Of a stretch of 64,000 nt of DNA, positions 1 to 8,899 are shown one piece after another. Position numbers and translations under genes: made by a program. The DNA lies in contig UQZX01000001.1 of the NCBI GenBank assembly GCA_900545525.1, positions 1 to 64,000 on the forward strand, in the 5' to 3' direction. The notes below the pieces were generated by a model. The model was not told the DNA's origin, ran no database searches, and saw nothing but the letters and a program-made list of their open reading frames with translations. Each line of letters opens with the position of its first letter. The first letter of the stretch is position 1. Source of the DNA: an uncultured Prevotella sp. GTDB taxonomy: Bacteria > Bacteroidota > Bacteroidia > Bacteroidales > Bacteroidaceae.

Positions 1-63
1 TTTTTCAAAGGAGGGGCAGGGGTGGTTTGTAATATTCATCGAACTCACGTTAATTATCAATTA
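1..63 (+). repeat. Dispersed repeat, copy A (priA upstream)
   Basis: The segment contains AAAGGAGGGGCAGGGGTGG followed by TTTGTAATATTCATC and then a GAACTCACGTTAAT motif. The same block recurs inverted at about 2551-2626 and direct at about 2842-2918, so priA lies between copies of one repeat family. The fuller copies show a CCCCTCCTTT/AAAGGAGGGG hairpin; the left arm of this copy is cut off by the window edge. No function is evident. Confidence 0.7.
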
Positions 64-91
64 TTAATTATCAATTGTATAATTAAGTCAT

Positions 92-99
92 TACCTTTG
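92..99 (+). promoter_or_regulatory. -7 box of the priA promoter
   Basis: TACCTTTG matches the Bacteroidota TAnnTTTG element and lies 26 bases before the priA ATG, leaving room for a short leader. No TTTG is seen at the optimal 19-base spacing upstream; the closest is a TTG at 75-77. Confidence 0.55.
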
Positions 100-125
100 C
101 ATACATAACATATAATTATATCATC

Positions 126-2396
126 ATGAAATACGTCGACGTAGTCCTTCCCCTTCCCCTTGAAGACCGTTTCACCTATTCCGTGCCGCCTTCTCTGGAA
201 CCCGGACTTGTGCCGGGAATGCGCGTCACGGTGGATTTCCGCCGCAAGAAGACCATGGCTCTCGTGGCATCCGTTCATGAAGTGGAGCCACAGTTTGAGT
301 GTAAGGACATTCTCGGCGTGCCCGATGCGGTTCCTGTTGTCACTCCCCGGCAGTTCGGCTTGTGGCAGTGGATAGCCGATTATTATATGGCTCCGTTCGG
401 CGAAGTATACAACGTGGCTCTGCCCGGAGGGCTGAAGACCCCCGGAGGCTACAGACCTAAGACCGAGACATGCCTCGCGCTTGCGCCCGAATACCGCGAC
501 GGCAGGGCACTCCGTGTGGCAATGGAGATGCTGAAAAGGGCGAAGGCGCAGGCAAAGGCGTTTGCCGCTTTCCTTGAACTGTCCCGCAACAACGGACTTC
601 TTTCCGGCGGAGCGGATAACGTAAAGCCTGCCGTTATAACCCGCGACGAGCTGATGAACTCCGCCCACTGCACCTTGGCGGCGGTGAAGAGCCTTGTTGA
701 CAGAAAACTGCTTGTTACATACGAGCGCGAGGTGGGACGCCTCAACTGCGACACCGAGCCTTGCCTTGAGAACATAAAGCAGCTTAACGGGGCGCAGCAG
801 GAGGCTTACAACCGCATCCTGATGTCGTTCCTGAAAAAGAACGTGGTGCTGCTCCACGGTGTCACGTCAAGCGGAAAGACCGAGATATACATACATCTTA
901 TAAGGCAGGCAATAGAGAAACACCAGCAGGTGCTTTACCTCCTGCCCGAGATAGCCCTCACCGTACAGATACGCCAGCGGCTCCAGCACGTCTTCGGAAA
1001 CCGTCTCGGCATATACCATTCCAAGTACTCCGATGCAGAGAGGGTGGAGATATGGAAGAAACAGCTGTCCGACAATCCCTACGATGTAATCCTCGGTGCG
1101 CGCTCAGCCGTGTTCCTTCCGTTTACGCGCCTTGGGCTTGTCATTGTCGACGAGGAGCACGAGACGTCGTTCAAGCAGCAGGACCCCGCTCCCCGCTATC
1201 ATGCCCGCAGCGTGGCGATAATGCTTGCCCAGGCGTGCGGGGCAAAGACCCTGCTGGGCACGGCAACGCCGTCTGCAGAGACATACCACAACGCCACGAC
1301 CGGAAAATACGGGCTTGTGACGCTCAGCCGCCGCTATAAGGACATACAGCTGCCCGAGATACGGGTGGTGGACATACGCGACATGCAGCGCCGCAAGATG
1401 ATGAACGGACCGTTCTCGCCGTTGCTCGTGAAGAGTGTCAGGGAGGTCCTGGAGAGTGGCGGACAGGCAATACTGTTCCAAAACCGCCGCGGCTTTGCCC
1501 CGATGATGGAGTGCCGGGTGTGCGGGTGGGTGCCGCGGTGCACCAACTGCGACGTCAGTCTTACATATCATAAGAACATGAACGCCCTTACGTGCCACTA
1601 TTGCGGATATACATACCGCATGCCCGACGTGTGCCCGTGCTGCGGAAACACCGATCTGAAGGGGCGCGGCTATGGCACGGAGAAGATAGAAGACAAGGTG
1701 ATGGAGGTCTTTCCCGAGGCGCGTGTGGCACGTATGGACCTCGACACCACGCGCACCCGTACGGCATACGAGCGCATAATATCCGATTTCTCAGCAGGGC
1801 ACACCAACCTGCTCATCGGCACGCAGATGATAAGCAAGGGACTCGACTTTGGCGGAGTGGGGGTCGTGGGCATCCTCAATGCCGACTCCATGCTCAACTA
1901 TCCCGACTTCCGTGCATACGAGCATGCCTTCACCATGATGTCGCAGGTTGCCGGCAGGGCAGGGCGCAAAGGGCGGCGCGGACTGGTGATATTGCAGACA
2001 AAGAGTCCGGAACTGCCCGTTATAGGTCAGGTGGTGCGCAACGACACGTCCGCATTCTATGCCGGTCTGTTTGAAGAACGCTCCCTCTTCCGCTATCCCC
2101 CGTTTTATAACATAATCTATATATTTCTCAATCATCGTGACGAAAACCGTGTCTCAACGGCTGCCCATGAGCTTGGCAACAGGCTGCGCACCCTCCTTGG
2201 CGACCGTGTGCTCGGTCCCGACCGTCCCGCCGTTGCCAAGGTGAAGACCATGAACATACGGAAGATTGTGCTGAAGCTTGAGAAAACCATCGACATGGCA
2301 AAGGTAAGGCGTTGCCTGCGTGCGGAGATGAGCCGTTTGGAGAACGACTCCCGCTATCCGTCGCTGAGGATTTACTGCGATGTTGATCCGCTTTAG
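126..2396 (+). CDS. priA: Primosomal protein N' (replication restart helicase PriA)
   Basis: PriA is a 3'-5' superfamily 2 helicase that recognises stalled or collapsed replication forks and starts primosome reassembly in the cytoplasm. Visible features: an N-terminal 3'-DNA-end-binding domain (about residues 1-105), Walker A GVTSSGKT (245-252), a DEEH Walker B box (342-345), and a cysteine cluster inserted in the second helicase lobe beginning CRVCGWVPRCTNC and continuing through CHYC and CPCC, which binds two structural zincs in known PriA proteins. The helicase motif QVAGRAGR follows the zinc region. The 756-residue length is normal for the family. The ATG is preceded by a good -7 box. It is monocistronic, bounded by repeat-rich DNA on both sides. 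Confidence 0.97.
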   Translation: MKYVDVVLPLPLEDRFTYSVPPSLEPGLVPGMRVTVDFRRKKTMALVASVHEVEPQFECKDILGVPDAVPVVTPRQFGLWQWIADYYMAPFGEVYNVALPGGLKTPGGYRPKTETCLALAPEYRDGRALRVAMEMLKRAKAQAKAFAAFLELSRNNGLLSGGADNVKPAVITRDELMNSAHCTLAAVKSLVDRKLLVTYEREVGRLNCDTEPCLENIKQLNGAQQEAYNRILMSFLKKNVVLLHGVTSSGKTEIYIHLIRQAIEKHQQVLYLLPEIALTVQIRQRLQHVFGNRLGIYHSKYSDAERVEIWKKQLSDNPYDVILGARSAVFLPFTRLGLVIVDEEHETSFKQQDPAPRYHARSVAIMLAQACGAKTLLGTATPSAETYHNATTGKYGLVTLSRRYKDIQLPEIRVVDIRDMQRRKMMNGPFSPLLVKSVREVLESGGQAILFQNRRGFAPMMECRVCGWVPRCTNCDVSLTYHKNMNALTCHYCGYTYRMPDVCPCCGNTDLKGRGYGTEKIEDKVMEVFPEARVARMDLDTTRTRTAYERIISDFSAGHTNLLIGTQMISKGLDFGGVGVVGILNADSMLNYPDFRAYEHAFTMMSQVAGRAGRKGRRGLVILQTKSPELPVIGQVVRNDTSAFYAGLFEERSLFRYPPFYNIIYIFLNHRDENRVSTAAHELGNRLRTLLGDRVLGPDRPAVAKVKTMNIRKIVLKLEKTIDMAKVRRCLRAEMSRLENDSRYPSLRIYCDVDPL

Positions 2397-3032
2397 ATTG
2401 TGCCGTATGCCTGGTTCCCGGTTTCAAGAGGTGTCCTTTCGCATTCCGAAAGGGCACCTCTTGCATTGCAGGAGACGCCCTTTTAGGACCTGAAATGCCG
2501 TCTTTTGGAAGCCAAAAGGTATCATCTTGATTATCAATTGGTTGCAGAGCGGAATTTCGGCGGTAAAATAACGTGAACCAGATGAATATTACAAACCACC
2601 CCTGCCCCTCCTTTGGAAAAGGAGGGGACACAGGCGTAGGCATTGTATATAGACATATAATGAGTCCTTAAAGTCCTTAAGGTCCTTAAAGTTATTAAAG
2701 ACCATAATGCCAATCTGCTCCTTACTCCTTTAACTCCTTACTCCCTTTACTCCTTACCTTATCATTTGTCCTTTAACTTCCTCTAACTTCCCATAACTTC
2801 TTTAACTTCCTAATACTTTACTCCTTACTTCCTTACTCCGCGTCCCCTCCTTTTCCAAAGGAGGGGCAGGGGTGGTTTGTAACGTAACAATAAAGATAAA
2901 TTAATCGAACTCACTCTAAGATATTGCCTCCTGACAATGTGCCTGAACGGTATGAAAAAGTTACGGGTAGGATGTCCGGACATCCTACCCGTAATAAATA
3001 AAGGTCTTTAATGTTATCGTGAAAAAATCTTT
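2397..3032. repeat. Repeat-rich intergenic region after priA
   Basis: No gene is visible here. In order it holds: an imperfect hairpin at 2427-2463 (AAGAGGTGTCCTTTCG and its near complement); a CTTTTGGCTTCCAAAAG palindrome at about 2503-2519 that is shared with 36529-36545; an inverted copy of the priA-upstream repeat (2551-2626); a low-complexity tract of CTCCTTAC and CTTTAACTTC words (2643-2841) that resembles 32612-32715; a direct copy of the priA-upstream repeat (2842-2918); and a perfect palindrome at 2963-2992. Confidence 0.7.
2963..2992 (-). terminator. Perfect 30-bp palindrome, likely terminator of the porin gene
   Basis: ACGGGTAGGATGTCC is followed directly by its exact complement. 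Read on the minus strand it follows the stop codon of the porin gene by 40 bases and is trailed by AACTTTTT, which fits an intrinsic terminator. Confidence 0.65.
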
Positions 3033-4535
3033 TTAGAATGTCATGTCCACGCCCACGCCGAGCACGCGGTTGGTGCGTGTAAAGCTGTCGGATACGGTCA
3101 TGCCGCCAATGTTCTGAACCTTGTCATAGTCTTCGTAGTTGGTCTGGAAGTAGGCAAGGTTCACCTTTATATTTTTCGCCACGTTGACACCAACGCCGAA
3201 ACCGAACGAATAAGAACTTACGTTGAAGCTGATGTCGTTCATGCCGTTGTCTTTCATGTCGTAGTCGGTCTTTTGCATACCGCCGCTGATTTGTACATAC
3301 TTGTTTATGTCGTACTCAGCGCCGATGAGATATTCGTTGGTGTCTCCCAGCATATCCTTGGTATACTGCTTTGTATCCACGTCGAAATAGTGGTGCCAGC
3401 CCGCCATGAGGCGCAGCGAAGGCAGCACTTCGTATTGCGCTCCCACCGTGAGCAGGGCGGGAGAGTCTTCTGCCACCCTTTTGCCGTTGGCATATTTGTC
3501 CAGCATGGCGATAGCCTTGGCACTCTCGCTGTTTGCCGACTCGTTCTTGAGACGCATGCGCGTCTTGAACTCATACTTGGCGGCGAGGTTCAGTTTTCCC
3601 GTCTTATAGTCGATGCCTATTATCGGAGCGATGCCCCAACCCGTTTGGTCGCAGTTAAGTTCTATGTCCTGTGTCATTGCGGCATAGCCCTGCATCTGAG
3701 CAGCCTGCTGCTTGAGTGCCGCCGCCTGCTCCACAGCTCCCGCCATTTCAAGCTGTCCCGCCTGCTGGTTCAGTGCCCCTGCAAGACCGGTGAAGAATGC
3801 CGGTGCGGCAACCATGGAAAGGTTTCCGCCAGCGTTCTGCTGGAAAGCAATGTTCTTTACGTAGCCGAAATAGTTGGCAGAGCCGTATATCAGGCGCACG
3901 CCTCCGTATACGGAGAGGTTTTTGTTTATCTTATATGCGCTTCCGAGAGTGAAGCCGTAGTAGTATTGGCGTCCGCGCATGTACGGGTCGAAAGAGTATC
4001 CTCCGGTTAGCTGTGTGCCCATTGCCTGAAGGCTGTTGTTGATGCCCCCGGCAATCAGCTGTGCCGGTATGGATGCCACGACACCCTCGAATGAGCCGAG
4101 ACCGTTGTCGAACTTGCACTTGCCGCCGCCGCCCATGATGGCGAAACCAAACTGGAAGCTCCACTTGTCTTTGTTGTATGCAGCCTGTATGGACGGTATT
4201 ATCGGGGCATCTGCGTCGCCCTTGAACTTGCGTATGAAGTTGTTTTCGGCTGTTGCCGGGTTGTTTACGTTGTTCTGAAACAGGTTGCCGTAGCCTGTTA
4301 GCACCTCACGTGTCTGCCGTGCGTTCTGTATGTTGAGCGAAAGATGAAAGCCTTCGCCGAGAAAAGCAACGCCTGCGGGGTTGCTGTATACGCCGTCTAT
4401 GCCTATAGCGGCATCGCGTGCGGGATTGCGGAGGAAGATGATGTTCTGGTTGGTGTTGGTCAGAAGACCGCCGGCAAACGATGTGCCTGTCACTGTTAAG
4501 ATAAGTGCCGTAATGGCAAATTTTAATTTATTCAT
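3033..4535 (-). CDS. OmpP1/FadL-family outer membrane transport protein
   Basis: The protein starts with a signal peptide (MNKLKFAITALILTVTGTSF, then AGG). The mature N-terminus has the FadL-like NPA motifs (FLRNPARDAAIG and YSNPAGVAF), followed by many alternating beta-strand segments and a terminal aromatic residue (VGVDMTF), typical of an outer-membrane beta-barrel. Family members carry hydrophobic compounds such as fatty acids or aromatics across the outer membrane; the substrate here is unknown. Residues of about 250-290 form an Ala/Gln-rich stretch (QQAGQLEMAGAVEQAAALKQ) that looks like a helical extracellular insert. It has its own promoter (TACCTTTG at 4563-4570 on the minus strand) and its own terminator, so it is monocistronic. 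Confidence 0.85.
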   Translation of the reverse strand: MNKLKFAITALILTVTGTSFAGGLLTNTNQNIIFLRNPARDAAIGIDGVYSNPAGVAFLGEGFHLSLNIQNARQTREVLTGYGNLFQNNVNNPATAENNFIRKFKGDADAPIIPSIQAAYNKDKWSFQFGFAIMGGGGKCKFDNGLGSFEGVVASIPAQLIAGGINNSLQAMGTQLTGGYSFDPYMRGRQYYYGFTLGSAYKINKNLSVYGGVRLIYGSANYFGYVKNIAFQQNAGGNLSMVAAPAFFTGLAGALNQQAGQLEMAGAVEQAAALKQQAAQMQGYAAMTQDIELNCDQTGWGIAPIIGIDYKTGKLNLAAKYEFKTRMRLKNESANSESAKAIAMLDKYANGKRVAEDSPALLTVGAQYEVLPSLRLMAGWHHYFDVDTKQYTKDMLGDTNEYLIGAEYDINKYVQISGGMQKTDYDMKDNGMNDISFNVSSYSFGFGVGVNVAKNIKVNLAYFQTNYEDYDKVQNIGGMTVSDSFTRTNRVLGVGVDMTF

Positions 4536-4562
4536 TTTAAAAATACCTATTTAAATTGTCCG

Positions 4563-4570
4563 CAAAGGTA
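4563..4570 (-). promoter_or_regulatory. -7 box of the porin gene
   Basis: On the minus strand the sequence reads TACCTTTG, 27 bases upstream of the ATG, matching TAnnTTTG. Confidence 0.55.
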
Positions 4571-4754
4571 TTTATATTGTTCTATATTTCCATTTTTACG
4601 CTTTTACGTTTAATGTTTGTTAACATAAAAGAATTGTTTTATTGCTCATTTAGTATGTTTTGTGCAATAAAACATTTGTGTTTGGGATAAAACTAAGTTG
4701 AATTCAAGTATTATATAAACAATCTTTTTGGGATGTGGCAGAATGCATCTCTTG

Positions 4755-4988
4755 CATGTGTATGGACATTTTTTTCACTTCGTTCAACAACACGTCTTGT
4801 AAATGTCCGTACGCATCGAAGAGGCGTTTATATTGGTATTTAAAGAAATTAAGACAAATATTTTGTTGTCTTATGCCTTTTCATGCTTATAGATATAATT
4901 CCTCAAGATTAAAGAACGCCTCTGTGAGGCGTGCGGACATTTACAAGACGTGTTGTTGAACGAAGTGAAAAAAATGTCCCTACACGTG
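4755..4988. repeat. MITE-like element with 74-bp terminal inverted repeats
   Basis: Arm 4755-4828 and arm 4915-4988 are near-perfect inverted copies, identical over the core ACATTTTTTTCACTTCGTTC and the following AACAACACGTCTTGTAAATG, with about six mismatches overall. They enclose an 86-bp AT-rich centre with no coding potential. The element occupies most of the 602-bp gap between the porin gene and the HD-domain gene. The structure fits a miniature inverted-repeat element or a very long hairpin RNA. Confidence 0.7.
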
Positions 4989-5072
4989 TAAAAAAAGGAT
5001 TTTGCAGCACCCTGTCGGGTTGTTTGTAATATATAATTATGAATGTAAATCCGTAGAATTCATGTTAACGAA

Positions 5073-5113
5073 AATGGTGTGTAAAAACATCGTAGATGTT
5101 CTCACACACCATT
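5073..5113 (-). terminator. Hairpin downstream of the HD-domain gene
   Basis: AATGGTGTG and GATGTT pair with CACACCATT and AACATC around a short loop. It lies 25 bases beyond the stop codon of the minus-strand gene. The T tract is weak, so it may be a processing or stability hairpin. Confidence 0.5.
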
Positions 5114-5137
5114 GTATGTATCGGCTGAACAATAAAA

Positions 5138-7192
5138 TCAGCCCTTTTTCAGTTCAGGATAACTGATACGCGTATGATATATCGCCTTGAGCCTCTCTAT
5201 GAGAACCTGCTTGGCAATGGCTATGTCGTGGAATGTTATGGGGCAGTATTCGAAGAAGCCGTCAGCCACCTGCTGGTCAATCAGCTTGTTTACGAGCGTG
5301 CTGATGCTCTCCGGAGTGTACTCCGGCAGCGAGCGTGAGGCGGCTTCTATGGTGTCAGCCATCATGAGTATTGCCTGCTCGCGGGTGAAAGGGTTGGAGC
5401 CGGGATATGTAAACAGTGCCTCGTTTACCGGTTCATCGGGATGCTCGTTCTTATATGATATGTAGAAGAACTTTGTCTTTCCGTTGCCGTGGTGTGTGGT
5501 GATGAAGTCTTTAATGGTCTTTGGCAGGTTGTATTTCTCGGCAAGTTTAAGCCCTTCGGTGACGTGGCTGATGACAATCTGTGCCGCTTCTTCGCGCGGC
5601 ATGTTGTTAAGCGGGTTAACACCTACCTGGTTTTCGGTGAAAAAAGCCGGTTCCTTCATTTTCCCTATGTCGTGATAGAGCGCTCCCGTCCTTACCAGCT
5701 GTGCCTTTGCCCCAATCTTGTTGGCTATCTCGGCGGCAAGGTTGCTTACCATAATCGAGTGCTGGAATGTTCCGGGGGCAACCTCGCTGAGTGCCCTCAG
5801 CAGGTCTTTGCTGGTGTTTGAAAGCTCTATGAGCGTGACATTCGACGTAAATCCGAACATCTTTTCGATGACAAGCATCAGCGGATAGGCAAAAAGCAGC
5901 AGGACACCGTTTACTATTATATATTTATAAAGGCTGTTGTCCATGTCGTCAAAACTCTTGTCCTGCATCAGCTGCAGTGCAAAATAGACGGCACATCCGG
6001 ACAGGGTTATGAGCAGGACCGTGCGGAACAGCTGTGCACGCTGTGACAGTTCGCGCAGCGAATATATCGCCACGATGCCCGCGGTAAGCTGTACGAGGAT
6101 GAACTCATACTGGTATCTTACCACGGCGGCGCACAGCAGTATCATCATCGTGTGTGACACGAAGGCTGTACGCGAGTCCATGAACACCCTTATAAAAATA
6201 GGTACGATGGCAAATGGGAGAACGTATACGTTCATGATATTGTTCTCTATCATCAGCGATACGAGTATGGGGAAGATTGTTATGAGCACGTAGAGCATGG
6301 CGATGCTTCTCGGCTTGTCGAAGTAGTCTTTGCGGTAAAGTCCGAGGTAAAGGGTGAACAATACGATGATGATTGTAACGAAAATCACCTGTCCTGCAAT
6401 GGTCGATGTGATAGTGTTCACCGTTGAGCTGCGCCGCTGCATCTCGCGTTCGAAGGAGCTGAGCACCCTGAACGTATAGTCGTCGACAATCTCGCCGCGG
6501 TCTATGATTTTCTGTCCCGTGAGCACCATGCCGCTTGCCAGGGGCACGCTTCCCAACAGGTCGTTAAGCTCGGTCTCGCTTCTTTCCTTGTCGTATATCA
6601 GGTTCGGCTCTATATATTCGTTGAGGTTGCATCTCTGGAGAATTTGTTTGTGCGGTGCAAGCTTTTCGTCCTGAAACAGTTTTTCATAGGCTCCGATCAT
6701 CGGGTACAGGCGTCCTATCTGTATGCTCGTGGCTTTCTTGCCGCTGACAAGGCGCACCATGTTGGAAGAGTCCTTGACAATCTCGCTGAAATCCTGTGTC
6801 TTCATTATTCCCGTCTGGTACAGGCGGTGCAGCCGGTCGGCTATTATGGCGGTGTAGTTGCCCTGCAGTCCGGGTATGCCGGATTTGAAATCGTTGAGAA
6901 AACGGGCTGTTATACGTTTCTCAACCTCGGTGTCGTAGTTGTAATAAGGTTCGAAAATTTTGCGTATGCTGTCTTGTTCCTTCTTGACGGTTTCGTCTGT
7001 TTTGTATATAGGGAAGTCGAACTTGGCAATCAGCGAACTGTACATCCACGGCTTGCCGATGTCATACCGGTATTGCGGACCTGTGGCACGGGGCATGAAC
7101 CATACCATTATTACAACGGAAATGACAATCAGTGCCATGCGTGTAAGGACGTTCTGCCAGTAGTGGTTGCCTGTTATGTTGAATTTGTTCAT
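5138..7192 (-). CDS. 7TM-HD family cyclic-di-AMP phosphodiesterase-like membrane protein (PgpH type)
   Basis: Layout: one N-terminal membrane segment (around residues 15-35), a large extracytoplasmic domain (about 40-270), a bundle of roughly seven membrane helices (about 280-470), and a C-terminal cytoplasmic HD phosphohydrolase domain. The HD domain shows FQHSIMVSNL, then LYHDIGKMKEPAFF with the metal-binding His-Asp pair, then ISHVTEG and TTHHGNG. This is the architecture of PgpH, which hydrolyses c-di-AMP; activity here is inferred. I chose the ATG at 7192 (MNKFNITG) because an upstream in-frame start at 7246 would run into the divergent gltX promoter. It is divergently transcribed from gltX. 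Confidence 0.85.
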   Translation of the reverse strand: MNKFNITGNHYWQNVLTRMALIVISVVIMVWFMPRATGPQYRYDIGKPWMYSSLIAKFDFPIYKTDETVKKEQDSIRKIFEPYYNYDTEVEKRITARFLNDFKSGIPGLQGNYTAIIADRLHRLYQTGIMKTQDFSEIVKDSSNMVRLVSGKKATSIQIGRLYPMIGAYEKLFQDEKLAPHKQILQRCNLNEYIEPNLIYDKERSETELNDLLGSVPLASGMVLTGQKIIDRGEIVDDYTFRVLSSFEREMQRRSSTVNTITSTIAGQVIFVTIIIVLFTLYLGLYRKDYFDKPRSIAMLYVLITIFPILVSLMIENNIMNVYVLPFAIVPIFIRVFMDSRTAFVSHTMMILLCAAVVRYQYEFILVQLTAGIVAIYSLRELSQRAQLFRTVLLITLSGCAVYFALQLMQDKSFDDMDNSLYKYIIVNGVLLLFAYPLMLVIEKMFGFTSNVTLIELSNTSKDLLRALSEVAPGTFQHSIMVSNLAAEIANKIGAKAQLVRTGALYHDIGKMKEPAFFTENQVGVNPLNNMPREEAAQIVISHVTEGLKLAEKYNLPKTIKDFITTHHGNGKTKFFYISYKNEHPDEPVNEALFTYPGSNPFTREQAILMMADTIEAASRSLPEYTPESISTLVNKLIDQQVADGFFEYCPITFHDIAIAKQVLIERLKAIYHTRISYPELKKG

Positions 7193-7262
7193 TTTGTACA
7201 GCGTTACAGGGTTTAACTTTGCGAAAATACAAAAAAAATATGCCATATTGCCGAAAATGTAT

Positions 7263-7270
7263 TAAATTTG
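7263..7270 (+). promoter_or_regulatory. -7 box of the gltX promoter
   Basis: TAAATTTG matches TAnnTTTG and lies 26 bases upstream of the gltX ATG. It supports starting gltX at 7297 rather than at an upstream in-frame codon. Confidence 0.55.
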
Positions 7271-7296
7271 CACAAAATTTTATCTTCATTAATATA

Positions 7297-8814
7297 ATGG
7301 CAGACAGAAAAGTAAGGGTGCGTTTTGCTCCGAGTCCTACAGGGGCATTGCACATAGGCGGTGTGAGAACTGCTTTGTACAACTATCTTTTTGCCCGTCA
7401 GCACGGCGGAGAGATGGTTTTCAGAATTGAAGACACTGACTCGAGCCGCTTTGTACCGGGTGCGGAGGAGTATATAATAGAATCTTTCAAGTGGCTTGGC
7501 ATTGACTTCGACGAGGGCGTAAGCTTCGGCGGTTCTTTCGGACCGTATCGTCAGAGTGAGCGGCGTGCCATATATAAGGAATATGTGGACAGGCTTTTGG
7601 CAGAGGGGAAGGCATATATCGCCTTCGACACGCCGGAGGAACTTGATGCCAGGCGTGCCGAGATAAAGAATTTCCAGTATGATGCCCATACGCGCATGAT
7701 GATGCGCAACTCGCTCACACTTCAGCCTGAAGAGGTAGACAGCCTTGTTGCCGACGGCGTACAGTATGTAGTGCGCTTTAAGGTGGAGCCGGGCGAAGAC
7801 ATTCATATACATGACATGATCCGCGGTGAGGTTGTCATCAAGAGCGACATTCTTGACGATAAGGTGCTGTATAAGAGTGCCGACGAGCTGCCTACGTATC
7901 ATCTTGCAAACATCGTGGACGACCACCTGATGGAGATTTCGCATGTCATAAGGGGCGAGGAGTGGCTTCCCAGCGCTCCGCTGCACGTTCTTCTGTATCG
8001 TGCTTTCGGCTGGGCAGACACCATGCCTTCGTTTGCCCACCTGCCGCTTCTGCTCAAGCCCGACGGCAAAGGCAAGCTCTCAAAACGCGACGGCGACCGT
8101 CTCGGATTTCCCGTATTCCCTCTTGAGTGGCACGACCCCAAGACCGGTGAGGTAAGCAGCGGCTTCCGTGAAAGCGGATACTTCCCCGAGGCTGTCATCA
8201 ACTTCCTTGCCCTGCTGGGCTGGAACCCGGGTACGGAGCAGGAACTGTTTACTATCGACGAGCTTATAGAGCAGTTCGACATATCCAAATGCAGCAAGGC
8301 AGGAGCACGGTTTGACTATAAGAAAGGTATATGGTTCAACCACGAGTACATCCTCCGCAAGTCTAATGAGGAGATAGCAAGTCTCTTTGCGCCTGTCGTT
8401 GCAGGCAATGGCGTGGACGAGACGCTTGAACGTGTGACGCAGGTGGTGGCAATGATGAAGGACAGGGTTGACTTTGTACATGAACTGTGGGAGCTTTGTT
8501 CGTTCTTCTTCATTCCTCCGACGGAGTATGATGAGAAGACAGTGCGCAAGCGTTGGAAGGAGAATTCGGCTGTTGTCATGGGCGAGTTGGCTGAGCTGCT
8601 CGGCTCTCTTGACGATTTCTCGATAGAAAATCAGGAGGCAAAAGTTTTCGCATGGGTGGAGGAAAAGGGCTATAAGCTCGGCGACGTGATGAACGCTTTC
8701 CGTCTTGCACTTGTCGGAATAGGCAAGGGTCCGGGAATGTTTGACATCTCGGCGTTTCTCGGCAAGGAGGAGACGTTGCGCCGTCTGCATGCGGCAATAG
8801 ATGTCCTTAAATAG
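7297..8814 (+). CDS. gltX: Glutamate--tRNA ligase
   Basis: This is a class I aminoacyl-tRNA synthetase that charges tRNA-Glu with glutamate. The Rossmann catalytic domain has the HIGH-type motif as HIGG (residues 19-22, in SPTGALHIGG), and the KMSKS-type loop as KLSKRDG (260-266). The IEDTDSSR motif (44-51) is typical of GluRS. The C-terminal 190 residues form the helical anticodon-binding domain. At 505 residues it is the usual length. The start at 7297 (MADRKVRVRF) follows a -7 box; a longer reading frame upstream would overlap the divergent promoter region. A terminator hairpin follows at 8829-8870. Confidence 0.97.
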   Translation: MADRKVRVRFAPSPTGALHIGGVRTALYNYLFARQHGGEMVFRIEDTDSSRFVPGAEEYIIESFKWLGIDFDEGVSFGGSFGPYRQSERRAIYKEYVDRLLAEGKAYIAFDTPEELDARRAEIKNFQYDAHTRMMMRNSLTLQPEEVDSLVADGVQYVVRFKVEPGEDIHIHDMIRGEVVIKSDILDDKVLYKSADELPTYHLANIVDDHLMEISHVIRGEEWLPSAPLHVLLYRAFGWADTMPSFAHLPLLLKPDGKGKLSKRDGDRLGFPVFPLEWHDPKTGEVSSGFRESGYFPEAVINFLALLGWNPGTEQELFTIDELIEQFDISKCSKAGARFDYKKGIWFNHEYILRKSNEEIASLFAPVVAGNGVDETLERVTQVVAMMKDRVDFVHELWELCSFFFIPPTEYDEKTVRKRWKENSAVVMGELAELLGSLDDFSIENQEAKVFAWVEEKGYKLGDVMNAFRLALVGIGKGPGMFDISAFLGKEETLRRLHAAIDVLK

Positions 8815-8828
8815 TGATATTATATAAA

Positions 8829-8870
8829 GGTGCGGGCGGAAGGCTTTTTCTTCCCGCACCCGATATTTTT
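8829..8870 (+). terminator. gltX terminator
   Basis: GGTGCGGG..GGAAG pairs with CTTCCCGCACC and is followed by CGATATTTTTT. Confidence 0.7.
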
Positions 8871-8889
8871 TCCAATCAACCAAATCTGA

Positions 8890-8897
8890 TACTTTTG
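8890..8897 (+). promoter_or_regulatory. -7 box immediately before waaA
   Basis: TACTTTTG matches TAnnTTTG but ends only two bases before the GTG start codon of waaA, so the message would be leaderless or the true start lies further in. Confidence 0.45.
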
Positions 8898-8899
8898 TC

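Noticed and set aside
57..857. Long antisense frame over priA (and similar long frames opposite malQ, nadB, tamB and tamL)
   Set aside because: These frames lack family motifs, overlap clearly conserved genes over their whole length and have no promoter or ribosome site; they mirror the codon bias of the real genes.
4735..4959. Possible 74-residue gene in the gap before the HD-domain gene
   Set aside because: It lies within the two arms of the inverted-repeat element and has no homologous motif.
7193..7246. Longer start of the 7TM-HD protein
   Set aside because: The extension overlaps the divergent promoter region and only adds residues before a normal N-terminus.
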